DNA from: an uncultured bacterium
GTDB taxonomy: Bacteria > Verrucomicrobiota > Lentisphaeria > Victivallales > Victivallaceae
DNA length: 34,115 bases
Direction of reading: 5' to 3'
Assembly (NCBI GenBank): GCA_900551245.1
Contig: URVC01000051.1
Location: 1 to 34,115 of the forward strand
This document shows positions 1-7,968 of the stretch, piece after piece. The notes under the pieces were generated by a model that saw only the letters and a list, made by a program, of their open reading frames with translations, was not told where the DNA came from and made no database searches. Both the position numbers and the translations under genes were made by a program. Position 1 is the first letter of the stretch, and every line of letters starts with the position of its first letter.

Positions 1-191
1 AACTGAACCGGATGGCCCAGCTGGCGCTCTCCGCAGGAATCCTCTCCTGCCGGACTGGAAAAGTGGAAACGGTTCCGACGACGATTCACGCCTGACCTTT
101 CTGGACGGCGCTTCTCCGGCGCTCGTTTCAAAAACAGCAGTCGGGAGACAAAACCGGATGTACCGCACCGCATCCGGCCCCGGCAAAGAAA
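1..191. other. Window edge, no assignable gene
   Basis: No convincing complete gene is visible. A short plus-strand frame (3-95) could be the last 30 residues of a gene entering from the left, but it matches nothing I recognise. An inverted repeat, CCGGATG at 154-160 with CATCCGG at 171-177, is followed on the minus strand by TTTTG. It could be a second, weak terminator behind the stronger one at 192-235. Confidence 0.3.
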
Positions 192-235
192 GAAAAAACG
201 CCGGAAGTCGTTGAATTTTTCAGCGGCTTCCGGCA
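192..235 (-). terminator. Rho-independent terminator of the flavoprotein operon
   Basis: On the minus strand GCCGGAAG pairs with CTTCCGGC (228-235 with 200-207). The interior can extend the stem through TGAA/TTCA. A run of T follows directly (GTTTTTTC). It lies 17 bases past the stop codon of the flavoprotein gene that ends at 252. Confidence 0.8.
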
Positions 236-251
236 ACTCGAAGGGAACGGT

Positions 252-869
252 TCAGGAGATGAAATTTGTGGCGACGCGCGGTTCCTCCTCCGGCAGCGGC
301 AGAGCGGCTTTCTCCAGAGAGTTCAGCAGGTGCGCCATGTTGTTCCCCAGCGTCCGCATCGTCTGCATTCCCTCCAGGTCGCGCCGCACCTCCTCCGGCG
401 TGAACCCATGCGTCGAATTCCAGTACTGGCTGGAAACCACCGGCATCTGCAGAATCGTGAAATACTTGTTCAGCCGGTCGAACGTCGCACTCGCGCCGCC
501 CCGGCGGCAATTGACCACGCAGGCCGCCGGTTTGTGCACGAAGTACCGCGACGCCGAGAAACAGACCCGGTCCAGAATCGCACAGAGCGCCCCCGGAGGC
601 CCGGCGTAGTAGACCGGAGCACCGACCACCAGGGCATCCGCATTTTTGATCTTCTCGACAAAATCCGTGTACAGTTTGTCTTTGAAGACGCACCCATCTC
701 CCTTTTCCTGGCATCTCCAACAGCCGATGCACCCCTGCACCGGCCGGTTACCGATCCAGAATATCTCGGTTTCGACGCCGTTGCGCTCCAGAGCTCCGGC
801 GACTTCGGAGAGCGATGTGTGGATACAGCCCTCACGATGCGGACTTCCGTTGACCAGCAGAACTTTCAT
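252..869 (-). CDS. Iron-sulfur flavoprotein-like NADPH-dependent FMN reductase family protein
   Basis: A 205-residue flavodoxin-fold protein of the NADPH-dependent FMN reductase family, probably a cytoplasmic electron carrier or quinone/disulfide reductase. The N-terminal LLVNGSPHREG is the FMN-phosphate loop, and VVGAPVYYAGPPG is the second flavin loop. Cysteines 47, 50, 53 and 60 form CX2CX2CX6C, the compact cluster motif of archaeal and anaerobe Isf proteins, so a [4Fe-4S] cluster is likely. The start has GGAGG eight bases upstream. It lies 15 bases after the neighbouring flavoprotein gene (885-1442), so both are probably on one transcript that ends at the terminator at 192-235. The physiological substrate cannot be read from the sequence. 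Confidence 0.85.
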   Translation of the reverse strand: MKVLLVNGSPHREGCIHTSLSEVAGALERNGVETEIFWIGNRPVQGCIGCWRCQEKGDGCVFKDKLYTDFVEKIKNADALVVGAPVYYAGPPGALCAILDRVCFSASRYFVHKPAACVVNCRRGGASATFDRLNKYFTILQMPVVSSQYWNSTHGFTPEEVRRDLEGMQTMRTLGNNMAHLLNSLEKAALPLPEEEPRVATNFIS

Positions 870-884
870 TTTGCAACCTCCCTG

Positions 885-1442
885 TCAGCAGATGCTTTTT
901 CCCAGTTCAAACGCTTTCTCCAGTTCGGGGTGCCCCGCAATATCGCCGGCTTTCAGCACGCCGCCGGCGACGATGCTGCCCAGATTCTCCCAGCCGAGAA
1001 ATCCCAGAAGTGATTCGTAGTAATCGATCACCGGCGCCTCGTTCTCCTTCCCGGTTCCCTCGGCCGCCATCAGGAGGATCGCCTTCTTGTGCGGCGTTTT
1101 CCACTCGGGGTCCGACTCCGTGACCGCAAACAGCCGGTCGAAAGCACACTTCAGCTGACCGGAAATCCCCCAGTAATACATCGGAGACGCCAGCACCAGC
1201 ACATCGGCACTCCGGTATTCCGGATAGATCAAATTCATGTCGTCCTTCTGCACACAGGGCTGGTCCGGATTCTTTCCTCCGCCAAGGCACCCCTTGCAGC
1301 CATGGATCGCCATCCGGTCCAGATCGAACCGGACCACCGTGTTGCCGGCGGCCTCCGCCCCCCGGACAAACTCCCGGATCAATGCCGCCGTGTTGCCGTT
1401 GAGACGGGGACTCCCATTGAGGATCACAATCTTTCTCTTCAT
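885..1442 (-). CDS. Flavodoxin-fold NAD(P)H-dependent oxidoreductase
   Basis: A 185-residue member of the NADPH-dependent FMN reductase/Isf family, first gene of a two-gene operon. VILNGSPRLNGNT is the FMN-binding loop and VLASPMYYWGISGQLK the second flavin loop. The start at 1442 is chosen over an in-frame codon at 1460 because AAGGAG sits eight bases upstream of 1442. Cys49 and Cys52 are kept, but the third cluster cysteine expected around residue 55 is glycine (GCLGGG), with another Cys at 63. A full [4Fe-4S] cluster like that of the downstream paralogue is therefore doubtful. Divergence from a HxlR regulator suggests induction by electrophiles, quinones or redox stress; this is inferred from family habits. 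Confidence 0.85.
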   Translation of the reverse strand: MKRKIVILNGSPRLNGNTAALIREFVRGAEAAGNTVVRFDLDRMAIHGCKGCLGGGKNPDQPCVQKDDMNLIYPEYRSADVLVLASPMYYWGISGQLKCAFDRLFAVTESDPEWKTPHKKAILLMAAEGTGKENEAPVIDYYESLLGFLGWENLGSIVAGGVLKAGDIAGHPELEKAFELGKSIC

Positions 1443-1532
1443 GTTGCGCACTCCTTTCATCCATCGGAACCTGTATCCATTCCAGCGCGGTCTTCACCGT
1501 CGCTTCTCCTGGCCTTCCGCACAGGATACTTT

Positions 1533-1560
1533 AATATAATCTGAAATTGCAAAATATCAA
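1533..1560 (-). promoter_or_regulatory. Predicted promoter of the flavoprotein operon
   Basis: Read on the minus strand, a -35 TTGATA (1555-1560) and a -10 TATATT (1533-1538) are separated by 16 bases. They stand in a sharply AT-rich gap about 90 bases before the start codon at 1442. The tandem repeat at 1568-1601 lies immediately upstream of the -35. Confidence 0.5.
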
Positions 1561-1567
1561 GAATGCA

Positions 1568-1601
1568 CTATTTTGTACTATAATACCTATTTTGTTCTAT
1601 A
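1568..1601. repeat. Tandem 15-bp direct repeat, candidate HxlR operator
   Basis: CTATTTTGTACTATA (1568-1582) recurs as CTATTTTGTTCTATA (1587-1601). That is 14 of 15 identical at a spacing of 19 bases, near two helical turns. It sits between the divergent flavoprotein operon and the HxlR-type gene, next to the flavoprotein -35. The ACTAT/TACTA elements resemble sites of DUF24 (HxlR/YodB-type) regulators, so autoregulatory and operon control from here is plausible. Confidence 0.5.
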
Positions 1602-1638
1602 CTATCTTTTTTATCACTATAGAGAAAATCAACTGGAA

Positions 1639-1666
1639 TTGCCTTTTTTGCAAGATGATGTATATT
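1639..1666 (+). promoter_or_regulatory. Predicted promoter of the HxlR-type gene
   Basis: TTGCCT (1639-1644) and TATATT (1661-1666) with a 16-base spacer precede the start codon at 1707 by about 40 bases. The -35 match is only moderate. Confidence 0.35.
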
Positions 1667-1706
1667 AAAGAAACGAGATTCGAACAGGCGGAAACGCGGG
1701 GAAAAA

Positions 1707-2078
1707 ATGGATAAAAAAAAGGCGCTTACCTTTCACTGCTCCGTAGAGGCCACGATGGCGGTGCTGGGCGGAAAGTACAAGGCCATCATCATCTGGCATC
1801 TGAATGTGGCCGGAATCATGCGTTACAGCGAGATTCAGAAAGCGATTCCGCAGGCCACGGCGAAAATGCTCAGCCAGCAGTTGAAAGAGCTGGTTCAGGA
1901 CGGTATTGTCAGCAGAAAGCTGTATCCGGTCGTCCCCCCCAGAACGGAATACGCCCTCACCGAACAGGGACGGACACTGGTTCCCATCGTCAACGCGATG
2001 AGCGACTGGGGGCACGACTACTTCAAATACCTCGGCGTGCCGGATCCCTGTCCGGAGGAGCTGGAAGAGCCGCGATAA
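1707..2078 (+). CDS. HxlR (DUF24) family winged-helix transcriptional regulator
   Basis: A 123-residue winged-helix protein with the full HxlR layout. It has an N-terminal Cys11 followed by VEATMAVLGGKYKAIIIWHL, a recognition helix in RYSEIQKAIPQATAKMLSQQLKEL, and a wing with the typical RTEYALTEQGRTL. In this family the N-terminal cysteine often senses quinones, aldehydes or disulfide stress, as YodB does. It is transcribed divergently from the two flavoproteins, the usual arrangement for a repressor of flavin oxidoreductases. The ribosome site is weak (GGGG before AAAAA). Its last 56 bases overlap the 3' end of the deaminase gene on the other strand. Confidence 0.9.
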   Translation: MDKKKALTFHCSVEATMAVLGGKYKAIIIWHLNVAGIMRYSEIQKAIPQATAKMLSQQLKELVQDGIVSRKLYPVVPPRTEYALTEQGRTLVPIVNAMSDWGHDYFKYLGVPDPCPEELEEPR

Positions 2079-3057
2079 CCTCCTGCCGCAAAGCCGCTTT
2101 GCGCTCGTCGCTCAGGAAAGAGGCTTCGACCCCATTCAACGCCAGCTGCAGAATCTCCGCACGGGTCAGCCGGAGCGCCCGGCACACGGCGGCCCAGTTG
2201 TCACTGGCGTACCCGAGGAAATAGGCGGGATCATCCGAATTGACCGTGACGCACAGCCCCTGCGCCAGCATCCGTTTGAGCGGATGTGCGGCAAGATCCG
2301 GCACGACCTTCAGCCGCAAATTGGAGATCGGGCACATCGTCAGCGGAATCCGCCTTTCCGCCAGAATCCGCAACAGCGCCGGATCCTCCGCCGCCGCATT
2401 GCCGTGGTCGATGCGGTCAACCGGCAGAGAGAGCGCTTCCCGCACATAGTCGGCGGGTCCCTCCTCGCCGGCATGGACGCAGGTGCGGAATCCCCGTTCC
2501 CGGCAGGCGTCGAAGTAGCGCCGGAACCGGAGCGGCGGATTCCCCCGCTCCGCCCCGCCCATCCCGAAAGCGGCTATTTCGCTGTACCAGGGGGCGAGCT
2601 CCTCCAGCGCCTGCAACGCCTCCTCGACCGGACGGGTGCGCATGACCGTCCCCATATACAGGCAGGAGATGCGGTCGCGCATATCGCGAATGGCGCTCAA
2701 CACCCCCTCCATGATGGCGGCGAGCGGCGTCCCGCGGCCGCGAAACACCTGCGGGTTGAAAAAGATCTCCGTGTGAACGACCCCGTCCGCCGCCGCCCGT
2801 TCCAGATAGGCCCGGGTGAGATCGTAGAAGTCCTCGCCGGTCACCAGCACTTCGCAACCTTTGTAATAGATGGCGAGAAAGCCGGCCAGATCGCGGAATT
2901 TGCACGCTTCATGCAGACTCTCCGGATCGCGCCACGGAAGGGGAACACGGTTGCGCCGGGCGAGTCGGAAAAGCATTTCCGGCTCCAGCGTCCCCTCCAG
3001 ATGAACATGCAGATCGGTTTTCGGCAGTTTTACAAAATCCATATCCGGCGGTGTCAT
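2023..3057 (-). CDS. Adenosine deaminase-superfamily enzyme, probably adenine deaminase
   Basis: A 344-residue TIM-barrel amidohydrolase of the adenosine deaminase superfamily, for purine salvage. Metal ligands are visible as H17 and H19 (DLHVHLEG), H195 with catalytic E198 (VHAGEEG), H218 (RIDHG) and D275/D276 (NSDDPAYF). CPISNLRL and SDDPAYF are closer to the bacterial and fungal adenine deaminase group (Aah1/PA0148 type) than to classical adenosine deaminase, so adenine to hypoxanthine is the better guess. The start at 3057 has AGGAG eight bases upstream; an upstream extension into cbiO is less likely. It is the last gene of the DUF362-reductase-cbiMQO operon, 67 bases after cbiO, and runs tail to tail into the HxlR gene. 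Confidence 0.85.
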   Translation of the reverse strand: MTPPDMDFVKLPKTDLHVHLEGTLEPEMLFRLARRNRVPLPWRDPESLHEACKFRDLAGFLAIYYKGCEVLVTGEDFYDLTRAYLERAAADGVVHTEIFFNPQVFRGRGTPLAAIMEGVLSAIRDMRDRISCLYMGTVMRTRPVEEALQALEELAPWYSEIAAFGMGGAERGNPPLRFRRYFDACRERGFRTCVHAGEEGPADYVREALSLPVDRIDHGNAAAEDPALLRILAERRIPLTMCPISNLRLKVVPDLAAHPLKRMLAQGLCVTVNSDDPAYFLGYASDNWAAVCRALRLTRAEILQLALNGVEASFLSDERKAALRQEVIAALPAPPDRDPARRGI

Positions 3058-3124
3058 TTTTTCCACTCCTGCAATCACAACTCCATATTCGGCCGCTTCC
3101 GCGGCACTCCGGCGCACACAGAAT

Positions 3125-3832
3125 TCACTCCAGCCCGCACTCCTCCAGAAGGTCATGCTGTTGCAGCAGAACCGCGGTCTCGCCGCGTGCAGCCATCCTT
3201 CCGTTCTTCAAAATCAGACACTCCGGGCAGACCCGGGCGGCAAATGCGAGATCGTGCGTCGCAATCAGTTTCAGCGCCGGCAACGCCTTCAGGCACTCCG
3301 CCAGCTCCCGGCAGGCCCGCGGATCGAGCATGGAGGTCGGCTCGTCCAGCAGAATCGCCTCCGGCTTCATCGCCAGCACGCCGGCCAGTGCGGCGCGGCG
3401 CTTCTCCCCGCCGGAGAGGCGCGCCACGTCGCGCCCGGCCAGAGAGGCGATCCCCATCTGCTGCAACGCTTCGCGCACCCTCTCCTGCACCAGCTCCGGC
3501 GCAAGTTTGAGGTTGCGAGGGCCGAAGGCGACATCTTCGCCCACCGTATGGGAAAAAAGCTGGTCGTCGGAGTTCTGAAATATCATGCCGACCTTCGCGC
3601 GGATGGCGGTGAGATTCCGTTTTTCCACCGCCATTGCGTCGACCAGAATGGTGCCCGACGCAATCGGCACAAGCCCGGGAATGCTTTCCAGAAGCGTCGA
3701 CTTGCCCGCTCCGTTGGCGCCCAGAATCGCCACCGCCGGACAGCACGCCGTATCGAATCGGCAGGTGATTCCGTCGATTGCCCGAATGCCGCCGGGCCGC
3801 TCCAGCACAAGTTCACGCAGTTCGATTCTCAT
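3125..3832 (-). CDS. cbiO: ECF-type cobalt/nickel transporter ATPase
   Basis: A 235-residue ABC ATPase that powers the nickel/cobalt energy-coupling factor importer. Visible motifs in order are Walker A GANGAGKST, Q-loop FQNSDDQLF, signature LSGGEKRR, Walker B AILLDEPTSMLD and switch histidine ATHD. The DDQLF after the Q-loop is characteristic of ECF and CbiO ATPases. The ATG overlaps the stop of cbiQ by four bases (ATGA), so translation is coupled. With CbiQ and CbiMN upstream, the transporter is complete. The ATPase alone cannot tell Ni from Co. Confidence 0.95.
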   Translation of the reverse strand: MRIELRELVLERPGGIRAIDGITCRFDTACCPAVAILGANGAGKSTLLESIPGLVPIASGTILVDAMAVEKRNLTAIRAKVGMIFQNSDDQLFSHTVGEDVAFGPRNLKLAPELVQERVREALQQMGIASLAGRDVARLSGGEKRRAALAGVLAMKPEAILLDEPTSMLDPRACRELAECLKALPALKLIATHDLAFAARVCPECLILKNGRMAARGETAVLLQQHDLLEECGLE

Positions 3833-4593
3833 GCCAGACTCCAGCGCAGAAACACGAAAACCAGAAGAAACGCTCCGACGCCGCACCACTCGCCCGCCGT
3901 ACCGGTTTCCCCGGGCGGAAGCGGCTCTCCGGCGTGAAAGAGGCGGCACTGCATCGCCCGATAGACCGCGTTGGCCCGCTCCACGCTCCGCAGAAAGAGA
4001 CGGCCGCACAGCGTGCCCCAGTCGCGCACCGGAACGATCCGGCAGCCGGGATTCCGGAGCAGACAGGCGTTGCACAAATTCCGCGCCTCCTCCGCCGTCA
4101 ACAGCAGATAACGGCACAGCAGCTGAATCTGAAGGATCAGAATGCACGGCACCCGCAGCCGGACCAGCGCGCCGGAAATCCCGGAGATCGAGGTGACCGC
4201 GGCCAGCAGCAACACCATCCCCGTCGCGGCCAGCGTCTTGGCAATCAGCACCCAGAAGGAGACCACCCCTCCGGGCAGCGTCAGCCCGGCGCCGACCGCC
4301 ACCGGTTCCCGGTCGAAGAAGAGATTCGCCGCTCCGGCGCAGAGGACAAACGGCAGGGCGAGTGAAGCCCGGCGCAGCAGGACGACCGGCGAAACACCGC
4401 CCGCCCGGGCCAGCAGATAGGGCACGACGGCAAACAGAGTGCACCCGCACCACGCCCGGCGGCCGAACGAGACGGTCAGGATCAGAAATCCCAACACCAG
4501 ACAGACCTTCGGCAGAGGCGCGAGGCGGGAGAACGCTCCGGAAGCGGAGGGCGCCCCCCATCCGGCGAGAAGCTCCTGCTGAAAAAGAGTCAC
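3829..4593 (-). CDS. cbiQ: ECF cobalt/nickel transporter transmembrane subunit
   Basis: A 254-residue membrane protein, the T component that couples CbiM to the ATPase. It has several hydrophobic spans. In its second half two arginine-containing coupling segments can be seen near VPVRDWGTLCGRLFLRS and ERANAVYRAMQCR, the usual CbiQ/EcfT ATPase contact region. I assign a GTG start at 4593 because GGAGG lies nine bases upstream and the GTG overlaps the TGA of cbiM (GTGA). The same four-base coupling links it to cbiO. Confidence 0.9.
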   Translation of the reverse strand: MTLFQQELLAGWGAPSASGAFSRLAPLPKVCLVLGFLILTVSFGRRAWCGCTLFAVVPYLLARAGGVSPVVLLRRASLALPFVLCAGAANLFFDREPVAVGAGLTLPGGVVSFWVLIAKTLAATGMVLLLAAVTSISGISGALVRLRVPCILILQIQLLCRYLLLTAEEARNLCNACLLRNPGCRIVPVRDWGTLCGRLFLRSVERANAVYRAMQCRLFHAGEPLPPGETGTAGEWCGVGAFLLVFVFLRWSLA

Positions 4594-5582
4594 CGCACCC
4601 CTCCCCGGCAGGAACGTTTCCGGCAGATCAGACAGCCGCAGGCGACGAGGATCAGGAGACAGAGCACGACACCGGCGATTCCGGCGACAACCGTTCCCGC
4701 CGGACTCTCCGACCCGGGGAACGCATAGTCCGGCAGCAGGGCGAAGAATTCCGCCAGTCTGGCGAAGAGCGCGTGAAATGCGCCGGAAGACTCCAGCTCC
4801 GCACTGCCGGCGGTTCTCTCCATCGACCACTCCAGCCCGTCCGGCTTCCCGCTGGCCAGCAGAGAGAGCCCGCCGCCGATCACCAGCGCGGCCAGCCCCA
4901 GCACCAGGGAAAGGCGCCGCACGGAGAGTTTCTTCTCCTCCAGCCGGAGCTCCTCCGCCTCCGGCAGATGACTCCGGACAAAGAGCAGAACCGCACCGGT
5001 CGCCAGCCCTTCTCCCACGGCAATCGCCAGATGAATCGGCATCATCACCGCAACGAACATGCCGAACGGCAGCTCCGTAATGCCGGAAAGCAACGTCTCC
5101 AGCGTCACCGCGAAGGCTCCGAGCTCCAGCGAGACTATGCTTGCGACAAGACTCGCCGCGAGAATGCGCGGGCGGCTCAACGTTTTCCCCGCGATGGGCC
5201 GGAACAGGTACGGATAGGCGAGAAAACAGCCGAAGAAAGCCATATTGAAGAGGTTGCACCCCCAGGCGAGCAGCCCGCCGTCGGCGAAGAAAAGCGCCTG
5301 AATCAGCAATACCCCGGCCATCACGATGAATGCCGGCGACGGCCCCAGGAGAGCGGCGAGCAGTACCGCGCCGCTGATGTGACCGCTGGAACCGGTCCCC
5401 GGAATCGAGAAATTGACCATCTGCGCCGCGAAGACAAATGCGCCGGTCACCCCCATCAGCGGAATGCGGCTCTCCTGAAAATTCCGCCGCACGTCCCGCA
5501 CCGCGTACGCAAGCACTCCGGCGGAAACCACCAGCATCGTCCCCCCGACCGCCGGGGAGAGCAGAGCGTCAGCCATATGCAT
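4590..5582 (-). CDS. cbiM: Substrate-binding CbiM-CbiN fusion of an ECF nickel/cobalt importer
   Basis: A 330-residue inner-membrane protein that captures Ni2+ or Co2+. The N-terminus MHMADALLSP carries the Met1-His2 metal site that must be exposed for binding, and a further ligand is H68 in SSGHISGA. After the seven-helix CbiM part (to about residue 200) comes a tail with two more membrane spans and the PDGLEWS motif (247-253) typical of the small partner CbiN/NikN. This is therefore a natural MN fusion. AAGGA lies nine bases before the start. It follows the reductase gene by only 27 bases, which leaves no room for a cobalamin or NiCo riboswitch directly upstream. Confidence 0.93.
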   Translation of the reverse strand: MHMADALLSPAVGGTMLVVSAGVLAYAVRDVRRNFQESRIPLMGVTGAFVFAAQMVNFSIPGTGSSGHISGAVLLAALLGPSPAFIVMAGVLLIQALFFADGGLLAWGCNLFNMAFFGCFLAYPYLFRPIAGKTLSRPRILAASLVASIVSLELGAFAVTLETLLSGITELPFGMFVAVMMPIHLAIAVGEGLATGAVLLFVRSHLPEAEELRLEEKKLSVRRLSLVLGLAALVIGGGLSLLASGKPDGLEWSMERTAGSAELESSGAFHALFARLAEFFALLPDYAFPGSESPAGTVVAGIAGVVLCLLILVACGCLICRKRSCRGGVR

Positions 5583-5609
5583 AAACTATTTCCTTTTCTT
5601 CATTTTCGT

Positions 5610-6758
5610 TCAACAGCCGAACAGTTCGGCCGCCTGTTTCATCTTCTCGCGCACCGGCACGGAAAACGGACAGCGCTTCTCGCAGGCCCCGCACTGGATG
5701 CACTCCGAAGCGTGATGGGCCAGCGCCCGGTAATGCTCCCGCACCGTTTCCGGCACGCCGCCTCTGGCCAGCGCCAGATTCAGAAACTTGTTCACATCGG
5801 CAATGCGGATCTCCTTCGGACAGGGCGCACAGTGGCCGCAGTACATGCAGTGCCCCGACCAGGAACAGCGCTCCAGACCGGCCAGAACGGTGGAGTAGTC
5901 CCGCTCCTCTTCGGAAGCCGTGCACCACCGGAGTGCGGCCTCGATTTCGGCGACGCTGCCGCAACCGGCCATCACCGCGGCAACCGCCGGTCGGGTCAGG
6001 GCATAGTTCAGCGCCTGCACCGGCGTCATCGCCCGGCCGAACATCGACTGATCCGCTTTCAGAAGATCGCCGCCGGCAAAGACCTTCATCACATCGATCC
6101 CCACGTTCCGCCGTTCACAGAGAGCGTAGAGCTCTTCGCGTTCGGGGTTGAAGTTGTGAAAATGCGCCTCGTAGACCTCGTCCGCCCAGAGTTTTTCCAC
6201 CTCCTCCCCCGGCGGCTGCACGTCGTAACAGGGGTTGACCGAGAACATGAGCACATCGATCAGGCCGGTTTCAACCGCCATTTTCGCCACCACCGGGTTG
6301 TGGCTGGAGAGGCCGATGGAACCGATTCGCCCCGCCTGCTTCCACTTCGTGGCAAGCTCGATGAACCCGGTGTCGAAGATCGCGTGAAAATCCTCCAGCT
6401 CATCGCAGTAGTGGATCATGCCGACCTCGATCGTCTCCCGGCCGAGGCGGGTCTGCAGGTCGTCAAACGCCGCGCGGGCCTCCGCGACATTCCGGCTCCG
6501 CATATACTGCCCGTTCTTCCAGACCGAACCGATATGCCCCTGCACCTGAACCCCGCCGCGGACCTCGGCGAGCGCGGCGCCGATGGTGGAGCGCAGCTCC
6601 GGATCCGATGCGTAGAGGTCGATAAAATTCACTCCGGAAGCGACGGCATACCCCATCATCTCCACAGCCTCCCGGCGGGATTTGCCGGCAAACCCTTCAC
6701 AACCGAGAGAAATCGCGCTCACGCGGATTCCGGACCGGCCCAGCTGACGGTAGATCAT
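5610..6758 (-). CDS. Ferredoxin-tailed aldo/keto reductase-like protein lacking catalytic Tyr/Lys
   Basis: A 382-residue protein with an aldo/keto reductase barrel (1-290) and a C-terminal iron-sulfur domain with cysteines 298-313 (CX6CX2CX2CX2C) and 353-363 (CIQCGACEKRCP). Compared with the AKR tetrad Asp-Tyr-Lys-His, D47 and H116 are present. The Tyr position is D52, and the Lys position falls in QGHIG (G74/H75). The barrel is therefore unlikely to be an ordinary NADPH carbonyl reductase. The start at 6758 has AGGAG seven bases upstream and overlaps the previous stop (ATGA). The substrate is unknown. It is translationally coupled to the second reductase, which suggests the two work together. 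Confidence 0.88.
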   Translation of the reverse strand: MIYRQLGRSGIRVSAISLGCEGFAGKSRREAVEMMGYAVASGVNFIDLYASDPELRSTIGAALAEVRGGVQVQGHIGSVWKNGQYMRSRNVAEARAAFDDLQTRLGRETIEVGMIHYCDELEDFHAIFDTGFIELATKWKQAGRIGSIGLSSHNPVVAKMAVETGLIDVLMFSVNPCYDVQPPGEEVEKLWADEVYEAHFHNFNPEREELYALCERRNVGIDVMKVFAGGDLLKADQSMFGRAMTPVQALNYALTRPAVAAVMAGCGSVAEIEAALRWCTASEEERDYSTVLAGLERCSWSGHCMYCGHCAPCPKEIRIADVNKFLNLALARGGVPETVREHYRALAHHASECIQCGACEKRCPFSVPVREKMKQAAELFGC

Positions 6759-7951
6759 TGAAACTCTCCTGCAATCTCTTTCATCAGAGCGGGAATGGCA
6801 ATCTTCTGAGGACACTTCTTCTGGCATGCGCCGCAGGCGACACAGGCGGAGGCCCGCTGTTTCTCCGGCATCGCATCGTAGACAAGTTTGGCGTGAAAGA
6901 GCGACAATCCGCCCTTCACCTGATTGTGCAGGCCGAGGTTGCGGGGAATGTCCACGCCGGCCGGACACGGCGAACAGTAACGGCACGCCGTACAGGGAAC
7001 CGCACCGGCCCGGCGGTAGGCCGCCAGCGCCCGGCCGATGGTGTCGTGTTCGGAGGCATCCAGCGGGCGGAACGGCGAAAAGGTCGCCAGATTCTCTTCC
7101 ACCTGCGTCATTTCCGACATGCCGGAGAGGACGACCTGCACATTCGGCAGCGACGCGGCGTACCGGAGCCCCCAGGAGGCGACTCCAGTCTCCGGTCCGG
7201 CCTGTTCGAGGATCTTCACTGCCTCCGGAGTCAGCCGGACCAGCGTTCCCCCTTTCAACGGCTCCATCACCAGCACCGGAATGCCGAGCCGGGTCAGCAC
7301 CTCATACTGCTCGCCGGAGCGGCAGAGCTCCCAATCCAGATAGTTCAGCTGAATCTGCGCGATGTCCCACGGATACGCCCGGGCGATCTCCTCCAGCACC
7401 TCCGGTTCGCCGTGGTAGGAGAAGCCGATCCAGCGGATTTTCCCCTCCGCCTGCTTCCGCTTCATGAATTCATAAAGCTTCAGCCGTTGCGCGACCTCCC
7501 AGTGGGCGGCGTTGAGCCAGTGCATCAGATAGAAATCGAAGTATCCGGCCCGGGTTCGCTGCAGCTGTTCGGAAAAAATCCGCTCCAGATCCGCCTCCTC
7601 CTTCAGCATGACCGTCGGCATCTTCGAGGTCAGAAAGTAGCTGTCGCGGGGATATTTCCCCAACGCCTCCGCCACGAAGGATTCACTTTCTCCGTTGTGG
7701 TACATGTAGGCGGTGTCGAAATAGTTGCAACCCGCCGCCATGGCCCGTTCGACCATCTTCCGCGCCGAGGCCCGGTCGATCTTCCCCTCCGTCTCCGGCA
7801 GGCGCATGAGGCCGAAGCCGAGCAGCGGCAGTGTGACTCCGGTATTCCGGAACGGGCGGCGCGTCACCTGCGGCCGCGGGGAATCCCCTTCGGCAACGGC
7901 GGCCGTCATACGGCTCTCTGCCGATTCATCGTTCTGATTCATTTCATTCAT
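6755..7951 (-). CDS. Aldo/keto reductase with C-terminal [4Fe-4S] domain
   Basis: A 398-residue protein with an N-terminal reductase barrel and a C-terminal ferredoxin-like domain. Unlike its neighbour it keeps the whole catalytic tetrad: D79, Y84, K110 and H144 (FDTAYMY, LTSK, LMHW). Cluster cysteines lie at 320-329 (CTACRYCSPC) and 370-380 (CVACGACQKKCP). It probably moves electrons between an Fe-S carrier and an NAD(P)H or carbonyl partner in the cytoplasm. Two in-frame ATGs (7951 and 7942) are possible; AAGG lies nine bases from the second and abuts the first. The gene lies 17 bases after the DUF362 gene and overlaps the next reductase gene by four bases. Confidence 0.9.
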   Translation of the reverse strand: MNEMNQNDESAESRMTAAVAEGDSPRPQVTRRPFRNTGVTLPLLGFGLMRLPETEGKIDRASARKMVERAMAAGCNYFDTAYMYHNGESESFVAEALGKYPRDSYFLTSKMPTVMLKEEADLERIFSEQLQRTRAGYFDFYLMHWLNAAHWEVAQRLKLYEFMKRKQAEGKIRWIGFSYHGEPEVLEEIARAYPWDIAQIQLNYLDWELCRSGEQYEVLTRLGIPVLVMEPLKGGTLVRLTPEAVKILEQAGPETGVASWGLRYAASLPNVQVVLSGMSEMTQVEENLATFSPFRPLDASEHDTIGRALAAYRRAGAVPCTACRYCSPCPAGVDIPRNLGLHNQVKGGLSLFHAKLVYDAMPEKQRASACVACGACQKKCPQKIAIPALMKEIAGEFQ

Positions 7952-7968
7952 CCTTCTTCTCAGAAAAT

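Noticed and set aside
2284..3510. Plus-strand frame of 408 codons over the deaminase and cbiO genes
   Set aside because: It is antisense to two genes with complete catalytic motifs, and its composition is typical of a shadow frame.
5583..5609. Possible cobalamin or NiCo riboswitch before cbiM
   Set aside because: Only 27 bases separate cbiM from the upstream reductase gene, too few for either riboswitch.
4362..6761. Long plus-strand open frame (799 codons) across cbiM and the reductase genes
   Set aside because: It is antisense to well-recognised genes, is rich in Arg, Pro, His and Gln, and matches no family; it is a by-product of GC-rich codon use. The same applies to the frames at 10957-12966, 21399-23429 and 23753-26017.
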